DNA from: Cyanobium sp. CH-040
Lineage (GTDB): Bacteria > Cyanobacteriota > Cyanobacteriia > PCC-6307 > Cyanobiaceae
Length of the DNA stretch: 64,000 nucleotides
Direction: 5' to 3'
Assembly (NCBI RefSeq): GCF_024346135.1
Contig: NZ_JAGQCJ010000016.1
Coordinates: 1 to 64,000 of the forward strand
A program made the translations under genes and the position numbers. The first letter of the stretch is position 1, and each line of letters starts with the position of its first letter. Shown here in pieces: positions 1 through 7,072 of this stretch. The notes below the pieces were generated by a model. That model worked only from the letters and a program-made list of their open reading frames with translations. It was not told where the DNA came from and did not search any database.

Positions 1-2
1 AC

Positions 3-127
3 CGCGAACGGCGCCATTCAACGATCGGTTACCTCAGCCCAATCGACTACGAGCAGCAGTTCGTCGCTGCCCGTACACTCACCCTTGTGAACCCCTGAGG
101 CCTGTCCACGAAATCGGGGGAACCCCA
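3..127 (+). mobile_element. 3' end of an IS3-family insertion sequence (transposase C-terminus plus probable right end)
   Basis: Read from base 3, the sequence encodes about 31 residues ending at the TGA at 96-98. They include RRHSTIGYLSPIDYEQ, the usual C-terminal motif of IS3-family OrfB (DDE) transposases (RRHSxLGYxSPxxYE). The rest of the element lies outside the window. Thirty bases after the stop, a stretch around 104-127 ending in CCCCA could be the right terminal inverted repeat, since IS3 elements end in CA; the left end is needed to confirm it. The element borders the toxin-antitoxin island and may have helped assemble it. Confidence 0.65.
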
Positions 128-216
128 GAACGCCAGTAGCGCCTCGCGGGTTACCAGAGGTATCGGCGTGGTGGTCATGGGCTTCATCATCGCGATGCTT
201 CCAAGAACAGTCCACG

Positions 217-750
217 GTGCCCTTGCGGTGCCGGCTTCACCCGCCTGCGGCGGTGAGCTGGGCCCTGCCGGTGCCCCTGCGCGTCCACGGCCGCTACAGC
301 CGCGCTGAGATCGAAGCGGCGTTCGGCATCCTGACGGGCGACGCCCCCTGGATCCACCGCGAGGGCGTGCTCTGGCACGAACCCAGCCAGACCGACCTGC
401 TGTTCGTGACCCTCAACAAGAGCGAAGCCCTCTTCTCCCCCACCACCCGCTACCGCGACCTGGCCCTGGGCCCCACGCTGTTCCACTGGGAGAGCCAGAG
501 CACCACCACCGCCGCCTCCCCCACCGGGCAGCGCTACATCCACCACAAGGCGCGGGGTTCACGGGTGCTGCTGTTTGTGCGCGAGCACCGGCGTGAGGGG
601 GGCCGCGCCGGTGGTGTCACCGAGCCGTTTCGCTGTCTGGGGTTTGCGCGGTACGTGAGCCACGAGGGGGAGCGGCCGATGGCGATTCGCTGGCGGCTGG
701 AGCGGGCGATACCGGCGGGGTGGATGCAGGGGATGGGGTTGGCGGTTTGA
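217..750 (+). pseudogene. DUF3427 C-terminal helicase fragment, copy 1 (177-codon open frame)
   Basis: From about residue 17 this frame matches the DUF3427 domain that normally closes large DEAD/DEAH helicases: RVHGRYSRAEIEAAFG, EGVLWHEPSQTDLLFVTLNK, LFHWESQSTTTAASPTGQRY, VLLFVREHRREG, YVSHEGERPM and WRLERAIPAGW are all in order. No helicase motif lies upstream, because an IS3-type element ends about 90 bases before. This is therefore an intact-looking tail cut off from its enzyme, not a complete gene. Whether it is expressed is unknown. It is the longest of five related remnants in the first 4.4 kb, and a hicBA module starts 37 bases after its stop. Confidence 0.75.
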
Positions 751-787
751 GACCCGCCAGACTGGTGGCAAAACCATCCCGGCCACC

Positions 788-1006
788 ATGACGACCGCCA
801 CCCCCCAGCGCCTTACGGCGATCCTCTACCGGGAAGACGAGGTCTACGTGGCGGAGTGCCCGGAGGTCGGCACCGCGAGCCAAGGCGACACTATCGAGGA
901 AGCCCTGGCCAACCTGCGCGAAGCCACCGAGCTCTACCTGGAGGAATGTCCGCGACCTGCGCTGGAGCCCCGGCTGCTGACCACCTTCGAGGTCAACGTT
1001 GCCTAA
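788..1006 (+). CDS. hicB: HicB-family antitoxin 1
   Basis: This 72-residue protein has the HicB pattern: a short beta-strand opening (LTAILYREDEVYVAECPEVG) followed by TASQGDTIEEALANLREATELYLEE, the standard partial RNase-H-like fold. HicB proteins bind and neutralise the HicA mRNA interferase and usually repress their own operon. The toxin gene follows with an 8-base overlap, so the two are translationally coupled, in the antitoxin-first order. No DNA-binding C-terminal domain is visible, so autoregulation may be weak or need the complex. The gene directly follows DUF3427 fragment 1. Confidence 0.85.
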   Translation: MTTATPQRLTAILYREDEVYVAECPEVGTASQGDTIEEALANLREATELYLEECPRPALEPRLLTTFEVNVA

Positions 1007-1244
1007 GTTGCCTCGGTTGCCGGCATCTGCCGTCATCGCCGCCTTGCAGCGCCTCGGTTTCGAAATCGTGCGCCAGAAAGGCTCCCATGTGGTGCTGCGA
1101 AGACAGTCCCCCAATCCTGAAAGTGGCGACGCCAATGTGACCTGCGTGGTGCCTCTCCATCGCCGTGATCTGGCAGTGGGGACGCTGGGAAGCGTGCTTC
1201 GTCAGGCAGGGGTCGACGCGGAGACGTTCATCGAAGTCCTCTGA
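999..1244 (+). CDS. hicA: HicA-family toxin 1 (mRNA interferase)
   Basis: An 81-residue HicA/YcfA-type protein with a double-stranded-RNA-binding-like fold. The motif RQKGSHVVLRR contains the catalytic histidine (His30), and VPLHRRDLAVGTLGSVLRQAG is the typical second half. HicA toxins cleave mRNA independently of ribosomes when HicB is lost. Translation probably begins at the TTG at 999, inside the end of hicB, because the family motif KLPRLPASAVIAAL starts immediately there. The gene looks intact, so the module could be functional. Confidence 0.85.
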   Translation: MPKLPRLPASAVIAALQRLGFEIVRQKGSHVVLRRQSPNPESGDANVTCVVPLHRRDLAVGTLGSVLRQAGVDAETFIEVL

Positions 1245-1256
1245 CGATTTTCATCG

Positions 1257-1486
1257 CGGAACCTGATCCTGCGCGTCCACGGCCGCTACAGCCGCGCCGA
1301 GATCGAGGCCGCCTTTGGCATCCTGCGCGACGACGCCCCCTGGATCCACCTCGAAGGCGTCCTCTGGCACGACCCCAGCCAGAACGACCTGCTGTTCTTG
1401 ACCCTCAACAAGAGCGAAGCCCTCTTCTCCCCCACCGGCCAGCGCACCATCCACCATGAGGCGCGGGGTTTGAGGGTGCTGCGCAC
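1257..1486 (+). pseudogene. DUF3427 helicase-tail fragment, copy 2
   Basis: The sequence reads LILRVHGRYSRAEIEAAFG, then EGVLWHDPSQNDLLFLTLNK, then ALFSPTGQRTIHHEARGLRVL, which is the start and middle of the same DUF3427 domain as copy 1. Compared with copy 1 it lacks 81 bases (27 codons) between two copies of the 10-mer CTCCCCCACC, so it arose by deletion between short direct repeats. Many third-position differences show that it is an older paralogue and not a recent duplication. Similarity stops just before the Uma2 gene on the other strand. No coding function is proposed. Confidence 0.75.
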
Positions 1487-1524
1487 CGCCGCCTGCGAGT
1501 CGAGACAGGCCCTTTGCCCATGGT

Positions 1525-2106
1525 TCACGCGGCCCACAGCTCCGCCAGATCCAGCCGCAGGGCCAGCAGCTCCGGCTCACCGTCCAGCACCGCCAACCCC
1601 TCCAGCCGCTGCGGTTCACCGCTGGGACGCCACACCTCCACGCAACGGGTTTCGGGCAGCAGCAGCCAGCCCAGGAGCGCCCCATTCGCCTGATAGGCCT
1701 CCATCTTGCGGCGCAGGTCCAGCAGCGGGTCGGATGGGCTGGCCAGCTCCACCACCAGATCGGGGCAGAGGGGCGGAAAACCCTGGCGCTCGGCCGGGGT
1801 CAGGGCCTGCCAGCGCTCCAGCCGCACCGCACTGCCATCCGGGCTCAACACGGAGCCATCGGGGAGCTGGAAACCCGTGGAGCTGTCGAACACGCACCAG
1901 CCCGGCTGGCTGCGGGCCCACAGACCCAGCTGCACAGCCAGCTGGTTGTTGCGCCGTCCGGTTTCGCCGCCAGCAGGAGTGATCTCGATCAACCTGCCGT
2001 CCGCCGCCAGCTCCAGCACAGCATCCGGATTCGCGGCACAGAGATCAGCGAACTGGGCCGGGGTGAGCCGCAACGCTTCGCTGAGTTGGCGAGGCAGGGT
2101 GAGCAT
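1525..2106 (-). CDS. Uma2 family nuclease (DUF820)
   Basis: A 193-residue Uma2/DUF820 protein, a PD-(D/E)XK nuclease family greatly expanded in cyanobacteria. The likely catalytic residues are Asp90 in LSPDGSAV, Glu120 in CPDLVVELASPSD and Lys134 in LRRKMEAYQANGA, followed by the usual WLLLPETRCVEVWR strands. Biological roles of Uma2 proteins are poorly known; they are often scattered near mobile or toxin-antitoxin loci, as here. It starts at the ATG at 2106 and is a single gene, convergent with DUF3427 fragment 2. Confidence 0.85.
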   Translation of the reverse strand: MLTLPRQLSEALRLTPAQFADLCAANPDAVLELAADGRLIEITPAGGETGRRNNQLAVQLGLWARSQPGWCVFDSSTGFQLPDGSVLSPDGSAVRLERWQALTPAERQGFPPLCPDLVVELASPSDPLLDLRRKMEAYQANGALLGWLLLPETRCVEVWRPSGEPQRLEGLAVLDGEPELLALRLDLAELWAA

Positions 2107-2167
2107 GGCCCTGCGAAGGCACGGACACTGATCCTGATCCTAGGCAGGGTTCAGGTGGTCGCCTTCC

Positions 2168-2548
2168 TCAACCATCGCCAAGCAACTGCTTCACCAGAGC
2201 AACCAGCTCCTTCTTCGTGAAACTCTCCAGGGGAGGCAGGGGCGGTGTGACGCCATGGTGCTCCAGAAGCTTGGCCAGAGAAGCCTTCTGCAGCTTCGAG
2301 TAGCCCTTGATCCCGTGTTCCCTGCAAAGCCGCTTCAGGCTCGCCACAGACTGCTTCAGGAAACAGCCCTTCCCCAGCAGGGCTTTCGTGGCCTGAGATC
2401 CTGCTGACTCAGGATCCTGCAGGGACTGCAGGGCAGTTCCCGTCCGCAGAAGATGCGCGCCCACCCGCCGGTACACCCTGGCATCGGTGCCCGCAAGGTC
2501 CCGGTTGGTCTGCTCCAGAAGATCGGCAATCGACGGGCCCGCGCTCAT
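2168..2548 (-). CDS. Hypothetical protein with Rho-N/SAP-like helical motif
   Basis: A 126-residue protein not assigned to a named family. The stretch SLKRLCREHGIKGYSKLQKASLAKLLEHHG resembles the Rho N-terminal/SAP helix-extended-helix (LxxLCxxxGIKGYSKxxKxxLxxLL), a nucleic-acid-binding motif, and a second partial copy (FTKKELVALVKQLLG) ends the protein. Its ATG overlaps the stop of the upstream coiled-coil gene (ATGA), so the two are cotranslated and probably work together. The pair sits between DUF3427 fragments 2 and 3 in the toxin-antitoxin island. A nucleic-acid-linked role is inference. Confidence 0.6.
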   Translation of the reverse strand: MSAGPSIADLLEQTNRDLAGTDARVYRRVGAHLLRTGTALQSLQDPESAGSQATKALLGKGCFLKQSVASLKRLCREHGIKGYSKLQKASLAKLLEHHGVTPPLPPLESFTKKELVALVKQLLGDG

Positions 2549-3003
2549 GGCCGCTCGCCGAGTTGATTGGAGGGATTCCGCACCGCATCTGCTTCTGAAG
2601 CCAACGCCGCGGCCCTGGCCTTCACCGTGCGCCAGCGCCTGGCCTGCTCGATCAAGCGGCGGAACATCTCCACGAGCCAGAAGCCGCTCTGGCGCTCGCT
2701 CTCGTCAATGAGCCCCACCATCGCATCGCCCGTTTCCTCCAGTTCGCGGATCACCGTGCCGAGCTTGGCGTTCAGGGCATGAAGCCGCGCCTTGGCCCGC
2801 GCCTCGTCGGCCAGATCCGCCTCCAGCTCCACCAGTTCCCGCTGAAGCTCCGCGATCACCACACCCCGCCGGTCGCTCTGGGCCTTGAGGATCCCTCGTG
2901 AGCGGTTGGCCGAGACGAGGGCTGCGCGGCATTCCTGGTACGTCGTCTCAAGAGCCTCCGCATCGGGCGTCACCGGAAACTCTGTGGCCGAGCGAAGCGG
3001 CAT
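2545..3003 (-). CDS. Hypothetical coiled-coil protein, first gene of a two-gene cassette
   Basis: A protein of about 152 residues with no family recognised. Most of it is charged heptad-like helix (for example VIAELQRELVELEADLADEARAKARLHALNAKLG split over two segments), ending in a helical region with FWLVEMFRRLIEQARRWR. No signal peptide or membrane span is visible. I chose the ATG at 3003 (MPLRSATEF), which has a GGA about ten bases upstream; an upstream in-frame start at 3072 would add 23 residues. It overlaps the Rho-N/SAP-like gene by four bases. Confidence 0.55.
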   Translation of the reverse strand: MPLRSATEFPVTPDAEALETTYQECRAALVSANRSRGILKAQSDRRGVVIAELQRELVELEADLADEARAKARLHALNAKLGTVIRELEETGDAMVGLIDESERQSGFWLVEMFRRLIEQARRWRTVKARAAALASEADAVRNPSNQLGERP

Positions 3004-3144
3004 CGGGATTCGTCCAGCTGGCGTCAGGTTGCCCAATCCTGCCGGGTCTTGCCGTGCCTCTTCACGCAGCACAAACCCTGGGCGTCACCCTTCCTCGATC
3101 TGGCCTTGAGCGATTGGCCGACAGGACCAAGCCCTGCCCTGGGG

Positions 3145-3364
3145 CCGTCGCTGTTCCACCGGGAGAGCCAGAGCACCACCACCGCCGCCTCCCCCACCGA
3201 CCAGCGCACCATGCATCACGAGGGTCAGACGGGCGCGCGGGGGGTGTCATCCAGCCGTTCCGGTGACTTTGTTGCGCGCGGTAGGAGCGACCCATCCCGG
3301 CGGGGTGGCTGCCAGGCTGATGCCACGCATAGCAGCGGCGTTGGCGGTTGGAGGGCGGCCAGAC
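3145..3364 (+). pseudogene. DUF3427 helicase-tail fragment, copy 3 (degraded)
   Basis: The first part encodes LGPSLFHRESQSTTTAASPTDQRTMHHEG, matching the middle of copy 1. After internal deletions and frame changes the sequence resumes with a close relative of the copy-1 end (ERPIPAGW-like, then GTTGGCGGTT and CCAGACTGG). The last similarity lies about 25 bases before the second hicB. It is clearly non-functional as a protein gene and serves only as evidence of the island's history. Confidence 0.65.
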
Positions 3365-3388
3365 TGGAGCTCACGATGGGCCGGCTTC

Positions 3389-3586
3389 ATGACCTACCGC
3401 ATCCGCCTGCTGGAAACCGAAGAGGGCTGGTCTGTGAGCTGCCTCGACCTGCCCGGTTGTCATTCGCAGGGCAACAGCCGCGAGGAAGCTCTCAGCAACA
3501 TTCGTGAGGCCATCACTCTCTGGCTTGAGGTCGAGGCTGAGGAGGCCGGCGTGAAGAGCGTGGAAACGCTCGAGCTGGCTGTGTAA
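3389..3586 (+). CDS. hicB: HicB-family antitoxin 2
   Basis: A 65-residue HicB-type antitoxin: MTYRIRLLETEEGWSVSC, then DLPGCHSQGNSREEALSNIREAI, the classic GC(x)SQG(x)(T/S)xEEAxxNIxEAI signature. It is only distantly similar to HicB 1 and belongs to another subfamily, so the two modules were acquired separately. The ATG at 3389 is chosen because the family begins exactly there; the longer open frame upstream is DUF3427 debris. Its stop codon touches the start of the toxin gene. Confidence 0.87.
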   Translation: MTYRIRLLETEEGWSVSCLDLPGCHSQGNSREEALSNIREAITLWLEVEAEEAGVKSVETLELAV

Positions 3587-3798
3587 TGCCCAGACTTCCG
3601 GGGATCAGCCAGACGGAGGCGGTGCGGGTGTTCCAGAAACTTGGCTATCGGGTGGTGAGGGAATCCGGGCATCTGATCATGAGCAATGGCGAGCGGCGCC
3701 TGGTCATTCCCCGTCATGATCCGATCAACGCCATCACCATGGGTGCCATTGCCCGGGATGCCGGTCTCACGCCTCAGCAGTTCCGGGAGTTGCTCTGA
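3586..3798 (+). CDS. hicA: HicA-family toxin 2 (mRNA interferase)
   Basis: A 70-residue HicA/YcfA toxin with RVVRESGHLIMSNGERRLVIPRHDPIN. His29 is the expected catalytic residue, and IPRHDPINAITMGAIARDAGLTPQQFRELL is the family's usual C-terminal half. It overlaps hicB by one base (TAATG). It should act as a ribosome-independent mRNA endonuclease held in check by HicB 2. The sequence looks intact. Confidence 0.88.
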   Translation: MPRLPGISQTEAVRVFQKLGYRVVRESGHLIMSNGERRLVIPRHDPINAITMGAIARDAGLTPQQFRELL

Positions 3799-3813
3799 AA
3801 CAGGAGGATGAAC

Positions 3814-3876
3814 TGCTGGCGGTTGGAGAGGCCGATCCCGGCCGGGTGGATGCAGGGGATGGGGTTGGCGGTTTAG
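3814..3876 (+). pseudogene. DUF3427 helicase-tail fragment, copy 4 (last 20 codons)
   Basis: These 63 bases encode CWRLERPIPAGWMQGMGLAV and a TAG stop, the exact C-terminal end of the DUF3427 protein seen in copy 1 (WRLERAIPAGWMQGMGLAV). The fragment follows hicA 2 by about 15 bases and abuts the truncated nucleotidyltransferase gene. It marks a junction where the two have been joined. Confidence 0.75.
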
Positions 3877-3882
3877 CGTCGG

Positions 3883-4089
3883 ATGGCACCCCACAGCGCA
3901 CGTCAGGCCTTGCCCGGCAGTGATGTTGATCTGCTCGTGGACCTTCCCGCCGGCGCCAGCCTCTTCGACCGGGCCGATCTGAAATCCGCTCTGGAGGATC
4001 TGCTGCTCACCCGGGTGGATCTGATCCGCCGTCGCAACCTCAAGCCGGAACTGAAAGCCAAGGTGGCAGCCGAAGCCATCCCCCTGTGA
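3883..4089 (+). pseudogene. 5'-truncated MntA-type nucleotidyltransferase (antitoxin of a HepT/MntA pair)
   Basis: The readable part, ARQALPGSDVDLLVDLPAGASLFD... then LEDLLLTRVDLIRRRNLKPELKAKVAAEAIPL, is the second half of a minimal nucleotidyltransferase (family GSxARGxAxxxSDxDLLVEF...KVDLV...LKPxLxxxI). The metal-binding SDVDLL motif remains, but the preceding helix and GSF motif are lost where the gene joins DUF3427 fragment 4. About 30-40 residues are missing, so the enzyme should be inactive. In intact pairs this protein AMPylates and neutralises HepT. Confidence 0.75.
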
Positions 4090-4317
4090 CGGACGCGCGT
4101 GATCGCCAGGCTCTGATCGATGTCCTGTCAGTTTTCGATCGAGCTCTGGGCTACCCGATCGACAGCGAAGAGACCTTCCTGGCCAAAGATTACCTCCAGG
4201 ATGCGCAATGTCCTGATTCATGCCTACGACCAGGTTGATCTTGAAGAGGTCTGGATGGCCTATCAGCGCTTTCCGGAGATCCGTCGCCATAGCGATGCGA
4301 TCCTGAACCTGAGCTGA
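4086..4317 (+). pseudogene. Internally deleted HepT-like (DUF86) toxin gene
   Basis: Starting at a GTG that overlaps the previous stop (GTGA), frame one encodes TDARDRQALIDVLSVFDRA and ETFLAKDYLQDA, a HepT N-terminus. From 4201 a different frame encodes RNVLIHAYDQVDLEEVW, the HepT catalytic RX4HXY motif and C-terminus. About 40 middle codons are absent, and the joint at 4200-4208 leaves the halves out of frame, so frame one stops at 4236-4238. The toxin is therefore dead, in keeping with its truncated antitoxin partner. Confidence 0.75.
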
Positions 4318-4327
4318 GGCAGCCAGC

Positions 4328-4354
4328 CACCGCGAGGGCGTCCTCTGGCACGAG
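4328..4354 (+). pseudogene. DUF3427 helicase-tail fragment, copy 5 (27 bases)
   Basis: These bases encode HREGVLWHE, identical in protein to part of copy 1 (residues around WIHREGVLWHEPSQ) and differing at only one base. On its own it is short, but its position directly after the HepT remnant and the presence of four other copies nearby make chance unlikely. It immediately precedes the foreign-looking gene that follows. Confidence 0.5.
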
Positions 4355-4372
4355 TACCTTCACAAGCTGAAT

Positions 4373-5266
4373 GTGGACGAGAACGGGATCGAGGTTCACC
4401 GGATGCTCGGGGAGGTATGCGCTGCCGACGGATCGCCGCTCCAGCCTGTGGGCGGTGTGGCGGGTGTGCTGCGATGCCCCACCTGTGGACACCGAACGGA
4501 CGAACCCGGCGACGGACGACTTGGCGACGGGTTCGACGTCAACCACCGGCAGTGGGGCCTGCGCGGTGATCTGCATGCCTGGCAGGCCATGCGTGAGCTC
4601 GTCGGGGCGACGCCCACGCCGAACGATCGCGAGGCGATCCGTGCGGCCTACGTCGACGCCCTGCGTCGCGTGGCCGATGTCGACATCGATCAGACCGACC
4701 AGCGGGTCGTGCACCGGCCACACCTGGACCATGGCGGGATGTCCGGCGGATCGGTCGATGTCGAATGGTGGCGGTCCAGGGGCATTCCACTGCTCGTCGA
4801 GCGGGCGCTGCAGCGGCGCCCCACGCCCTCATCGCCATCCGCACCACGCCCCGGCGGCCGGGTGATCGACGCCGTCGTATGGACGATCCTGCTGGCGATT
4901 CCTGCAGCGTTGGTCGGTGGCGGAGGGTTCCTGCTGGTTCAGCGGGCGGTCGGTACGCGCGTTGAGGCCAGGGTGCTTGAGTGCGACACATCGGGAGCGA
5001 TCATCCGTGGAGCCTCGACGTACCGCACCGAGTGCATCGCCCAGTGGGAGATCGGCGGTCGGCTCGTCACCGGTGGGTTCACCGGCGGCAACGGGGCGTC
5101 CGACGTCGGCCGCACCGTCGACGCAACGGTGCGCGGCGACACCGCCTACAGCCGCTCGTTCGTTCTCCCCGTCGTGCTGATCGCCATGGGACTGCCGTTC
5201 CTGGCGCTTCCCGTGCTCACGATCCTCAGGACGAACAGCTGTAGTGCGACAGGCCACCGGCGTTGA
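4373..5266 (+). CDS. Membrane protein of foreign appearance, 3' end replaced
   Basis: A 297-codon frame from a GTG start, not assigned to a family. The first 150 residues are soluble and include [14 protein letters not shown], a possible zinc knuckle. Two hydrophobic spans follow, near residues 165-190 ([19 protein letters not shown]) and 262-286 ([20 protein letters not shown]), around an extracytoplasmic beta-rich domain, a layout like DUF3592 proteins. Codon use (GTCG/CGTC-rich) and style recall actinobacterial genes. The last 11 or so codons are simply selO read backwards, so the original C-terminus is lost. The true start is uncertain, because the upstream joint is also rearranged. Confidence 0.5.
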   Translation: MDENGIEVHRMLGEVCAADGSPLQPVGGVAGVLRCPTCGHRTDEPGDGRLGDGFDVNHRQWGLRGDLHAWQAMRELVGATPTPNDREAIRAAYVDALRRVADVDIDQTDQRVVHRPHLDHGGMSGGSVDVEWWRSRGIPLLVERALQRRPTPSSPSAPRPGGRVIDAVVWTILLAIPAALVGGGGFLLVQRAVGTRVEARVLECDTSGAIIRGASTYRTECIAQWEIGGRLVTGGFTGGNGASDVGRTVDATVRGDTAYSRSFVLPVVLIAMGLPFLALPVLTILRTNSCSATGHRR

Positions 5267-6923
5267 AGAATTCCCCGGGCTTGAGGCGGTCGTAGGTGGC
5301 CGCCAGCTCGGGGGGCAGCGGGTCGTAGGGATGGCTGAACACCTCCTGGAGTGCCCTTACCAGGCTGAAATCACCTGCCGCAGCCTTCTCATAAGCCGGA
5401 GCAACCAGCCACTCGCGCCAGGTGATCGCCGGGTTCACCCGTTTCATCGCGGCGGATGTCGCGCTGAGGTCGCCGCCTTCCGTGAGGCGATCGCGCCAGC
5501 GCTGCAGCCAGGCCATCCAGCGCGCGTCGAGCTGCTCCGAGCTGGGCTGGTAGAAGCTCTCCTTCAGGGGTGAGAGCTGCTCGGGAATATCGGACAGCCT
5601 GCGGAACAGGATCGTGGTGTCCACCTTGGAGAGCACCATCAGCTGCAGCAGCTCGTTCACCAGGTCGGCGTCGTAACTCGCCAGGCCGAGCTTGCTGGCC
5701 CACATCGCCTCGATCGCCTCGCCCATCACGCCTGCGAAGCCGTCGCGGATCGCATCCAGCCGCTCCAGGGCCTCGGCATCACCCTTGAGCAGTGGCCGCA
5801 GGGCACTCCAGAACATCGTGTAATTGGCCTCGGCCGCCGCCGGCTGGTTGAAGAAGCAGAAGTGCTCGCCGCCGCCGGTCCAGGGCTGGAAGCGGGGATC
5901 GAACAGTTCGCAGAAGCCGAAGGGGCCGTAGTCGAGCGTGTAGCCGCCGGCGGCGCAGTTGTCGCTGTTGAAGTTGCCCTGGCAGTAGCCCACGCGGATC
6001 CAGTGGGCCACCAGGGCGGTGAGCCGCCCGCGGAACAGTCGCGCCAGCTCCACCAGCTGATCGCTGAACTCCAGGCCCGGATCGATCTCCGAGCGGTAGT
6101 TGCGCTCGATCAGGTGCACCACGATCATCCGCAGCTCGTCCAGTGCACCCGGATGCGCCTGGCTGCGGGCGCGGCGGGCGAACAGCTCCAGCTGGCCCAC
6201 CCGCAGAAACGACGGTGCCACGCGGGTGGTGATCGCCGCCGGGTTGTCCACCAGGATGTCGGGCTCGAACGAGCGCGAGTTCGGCGCATACCAGGGCCGG
6301 CGCACCGTTTCCGCTCGCGACATGTACAGCGTCAGCGACCGTGAGGTGGGCACCCCCAGGGCGTGCATGAACTCCTGCGCCAGGAACTCCCGCACGCTGG
6401 AGCGCAGCACGGCACGGCCGTCGGCGCCGCGGCAGTAGGGCGTGGGGCCACCGCCCTTCAGTTGCATCTCCCAGCGCCGGCCGTTGAACACGCCTTCGAA
6501 CACCGAAATCGCCCGGCCATCGCCGTAGCCGTTGCCGGTGCCGAACGGGCACTGCTGGGTGTATTCGGTGCCGTAGATCGAGAGGGCGTAGCCGGTGGCC
6601 CAGCCCACCGGTCGCATCGGCTCCCGCGCCACGCTGATGTCGCCGGAGAACAGCCGCGTGAACCGTTCGTCGTGGGCGAGCGCATCGCTCAGCCCCAGCT
6701 CCCGGAACAGGGTGCTGCTGTGCGCCACGTACTCCGGCGCCGGCAGCGGCGTGGGCGTCACCGGCACGTAGTGACCGGAGAACACCTGGCGGGGCCGGTG
6801 ATCCTGGCCATCGCCGCTGGCCTGAGGATCCGCCCGCAGGGAATCCATCAGTGAGTAGTCGGCCCGTTGGGCGAACTCCGCGAAGGTTGCGGTCAGGGCT
6901 GCGGTCGGCAGGGTGGTCGTCAC
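5226..6923 (-). CDS. selO: Protein adenylyltransferase SelO (YdiU family)
   Basis: A protein of about 565 residues of the SelO pseudokinase family, which transfers AMP from ATP to Ser/Thr/Tyr of proteins, in bacteria linked to redox stress. Visible signatures are [76 protein letters not shown] (shown in parts) and the metal site [20 protein letters not shown]. It ends YSCSS, where the Cys matches the selenocysteine of the animal enzyme. I chose the GTG at 6923 ([10 protein letters not shown]), preceded by GAGAGA; longer in-frame starts would run into the divergent gene at 7073. Confidence 0.9.
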   Translation of the reverse strand: MTTTLPTAALTATFAEFAQRADYSLMDSLRADPQASGDGQDHRPRQVFSGHYVPVTPTPLPAPEYVAHSSTLFRELGLSDALAHDERFTRLFSGDISVAREPMRPVGWATGYALSIYGTEYTQQCPFGTGNGYGDGRAISVFEGVFNGRRWEMQLKGGGPTPYCRGADGRAVLRSSVREFLAQEFMHALGVPTSRSLTLYMSRAETVRRPWYAPNSRSFEPDILVDNPAAITTRVAPSFLRVGQLELFARRARSQAHPGALDELRMIVVHLIERNYRSEIDPGLEFSDQLVELARLFRGRLTALVAHWIRVGYCQGNFNSDNCAAGGYTLDYGPFGFCELFDPRFQPWTGGGEHFCFFNQPAAAEANYTMFWSALRPLLKGDAEALERLDAIRDGFAGVMGEAIEAMWASKLGLASYDADLVNELLQLMVLSKVDTTILFRRLSDIPEQLSPLKESFYQPSSEQLDARWMAWLQRWRDRLTEGGDLSATSAAMKRVNPAITWREWLVAPAYEKAAAGDFSLVRALQEVFSHPYDPLPPELAATYDRLKPGEFFNAGGLSHYSCSS

Positions 6924-7072
6924 GGGTCTCTCGGGTGTGGCGCAGCCTGGGCCAGGCCCTGACGCCGGGCGCACCATCCTGGCGAGTCCGTCGCCATCGC
7001 TGGCGGGCCGGTTGAGGATGGAGCCGTGCTCGTCATCAGCGGGCATGTCACGCCGCTTCGGGAGCCCGGGCA

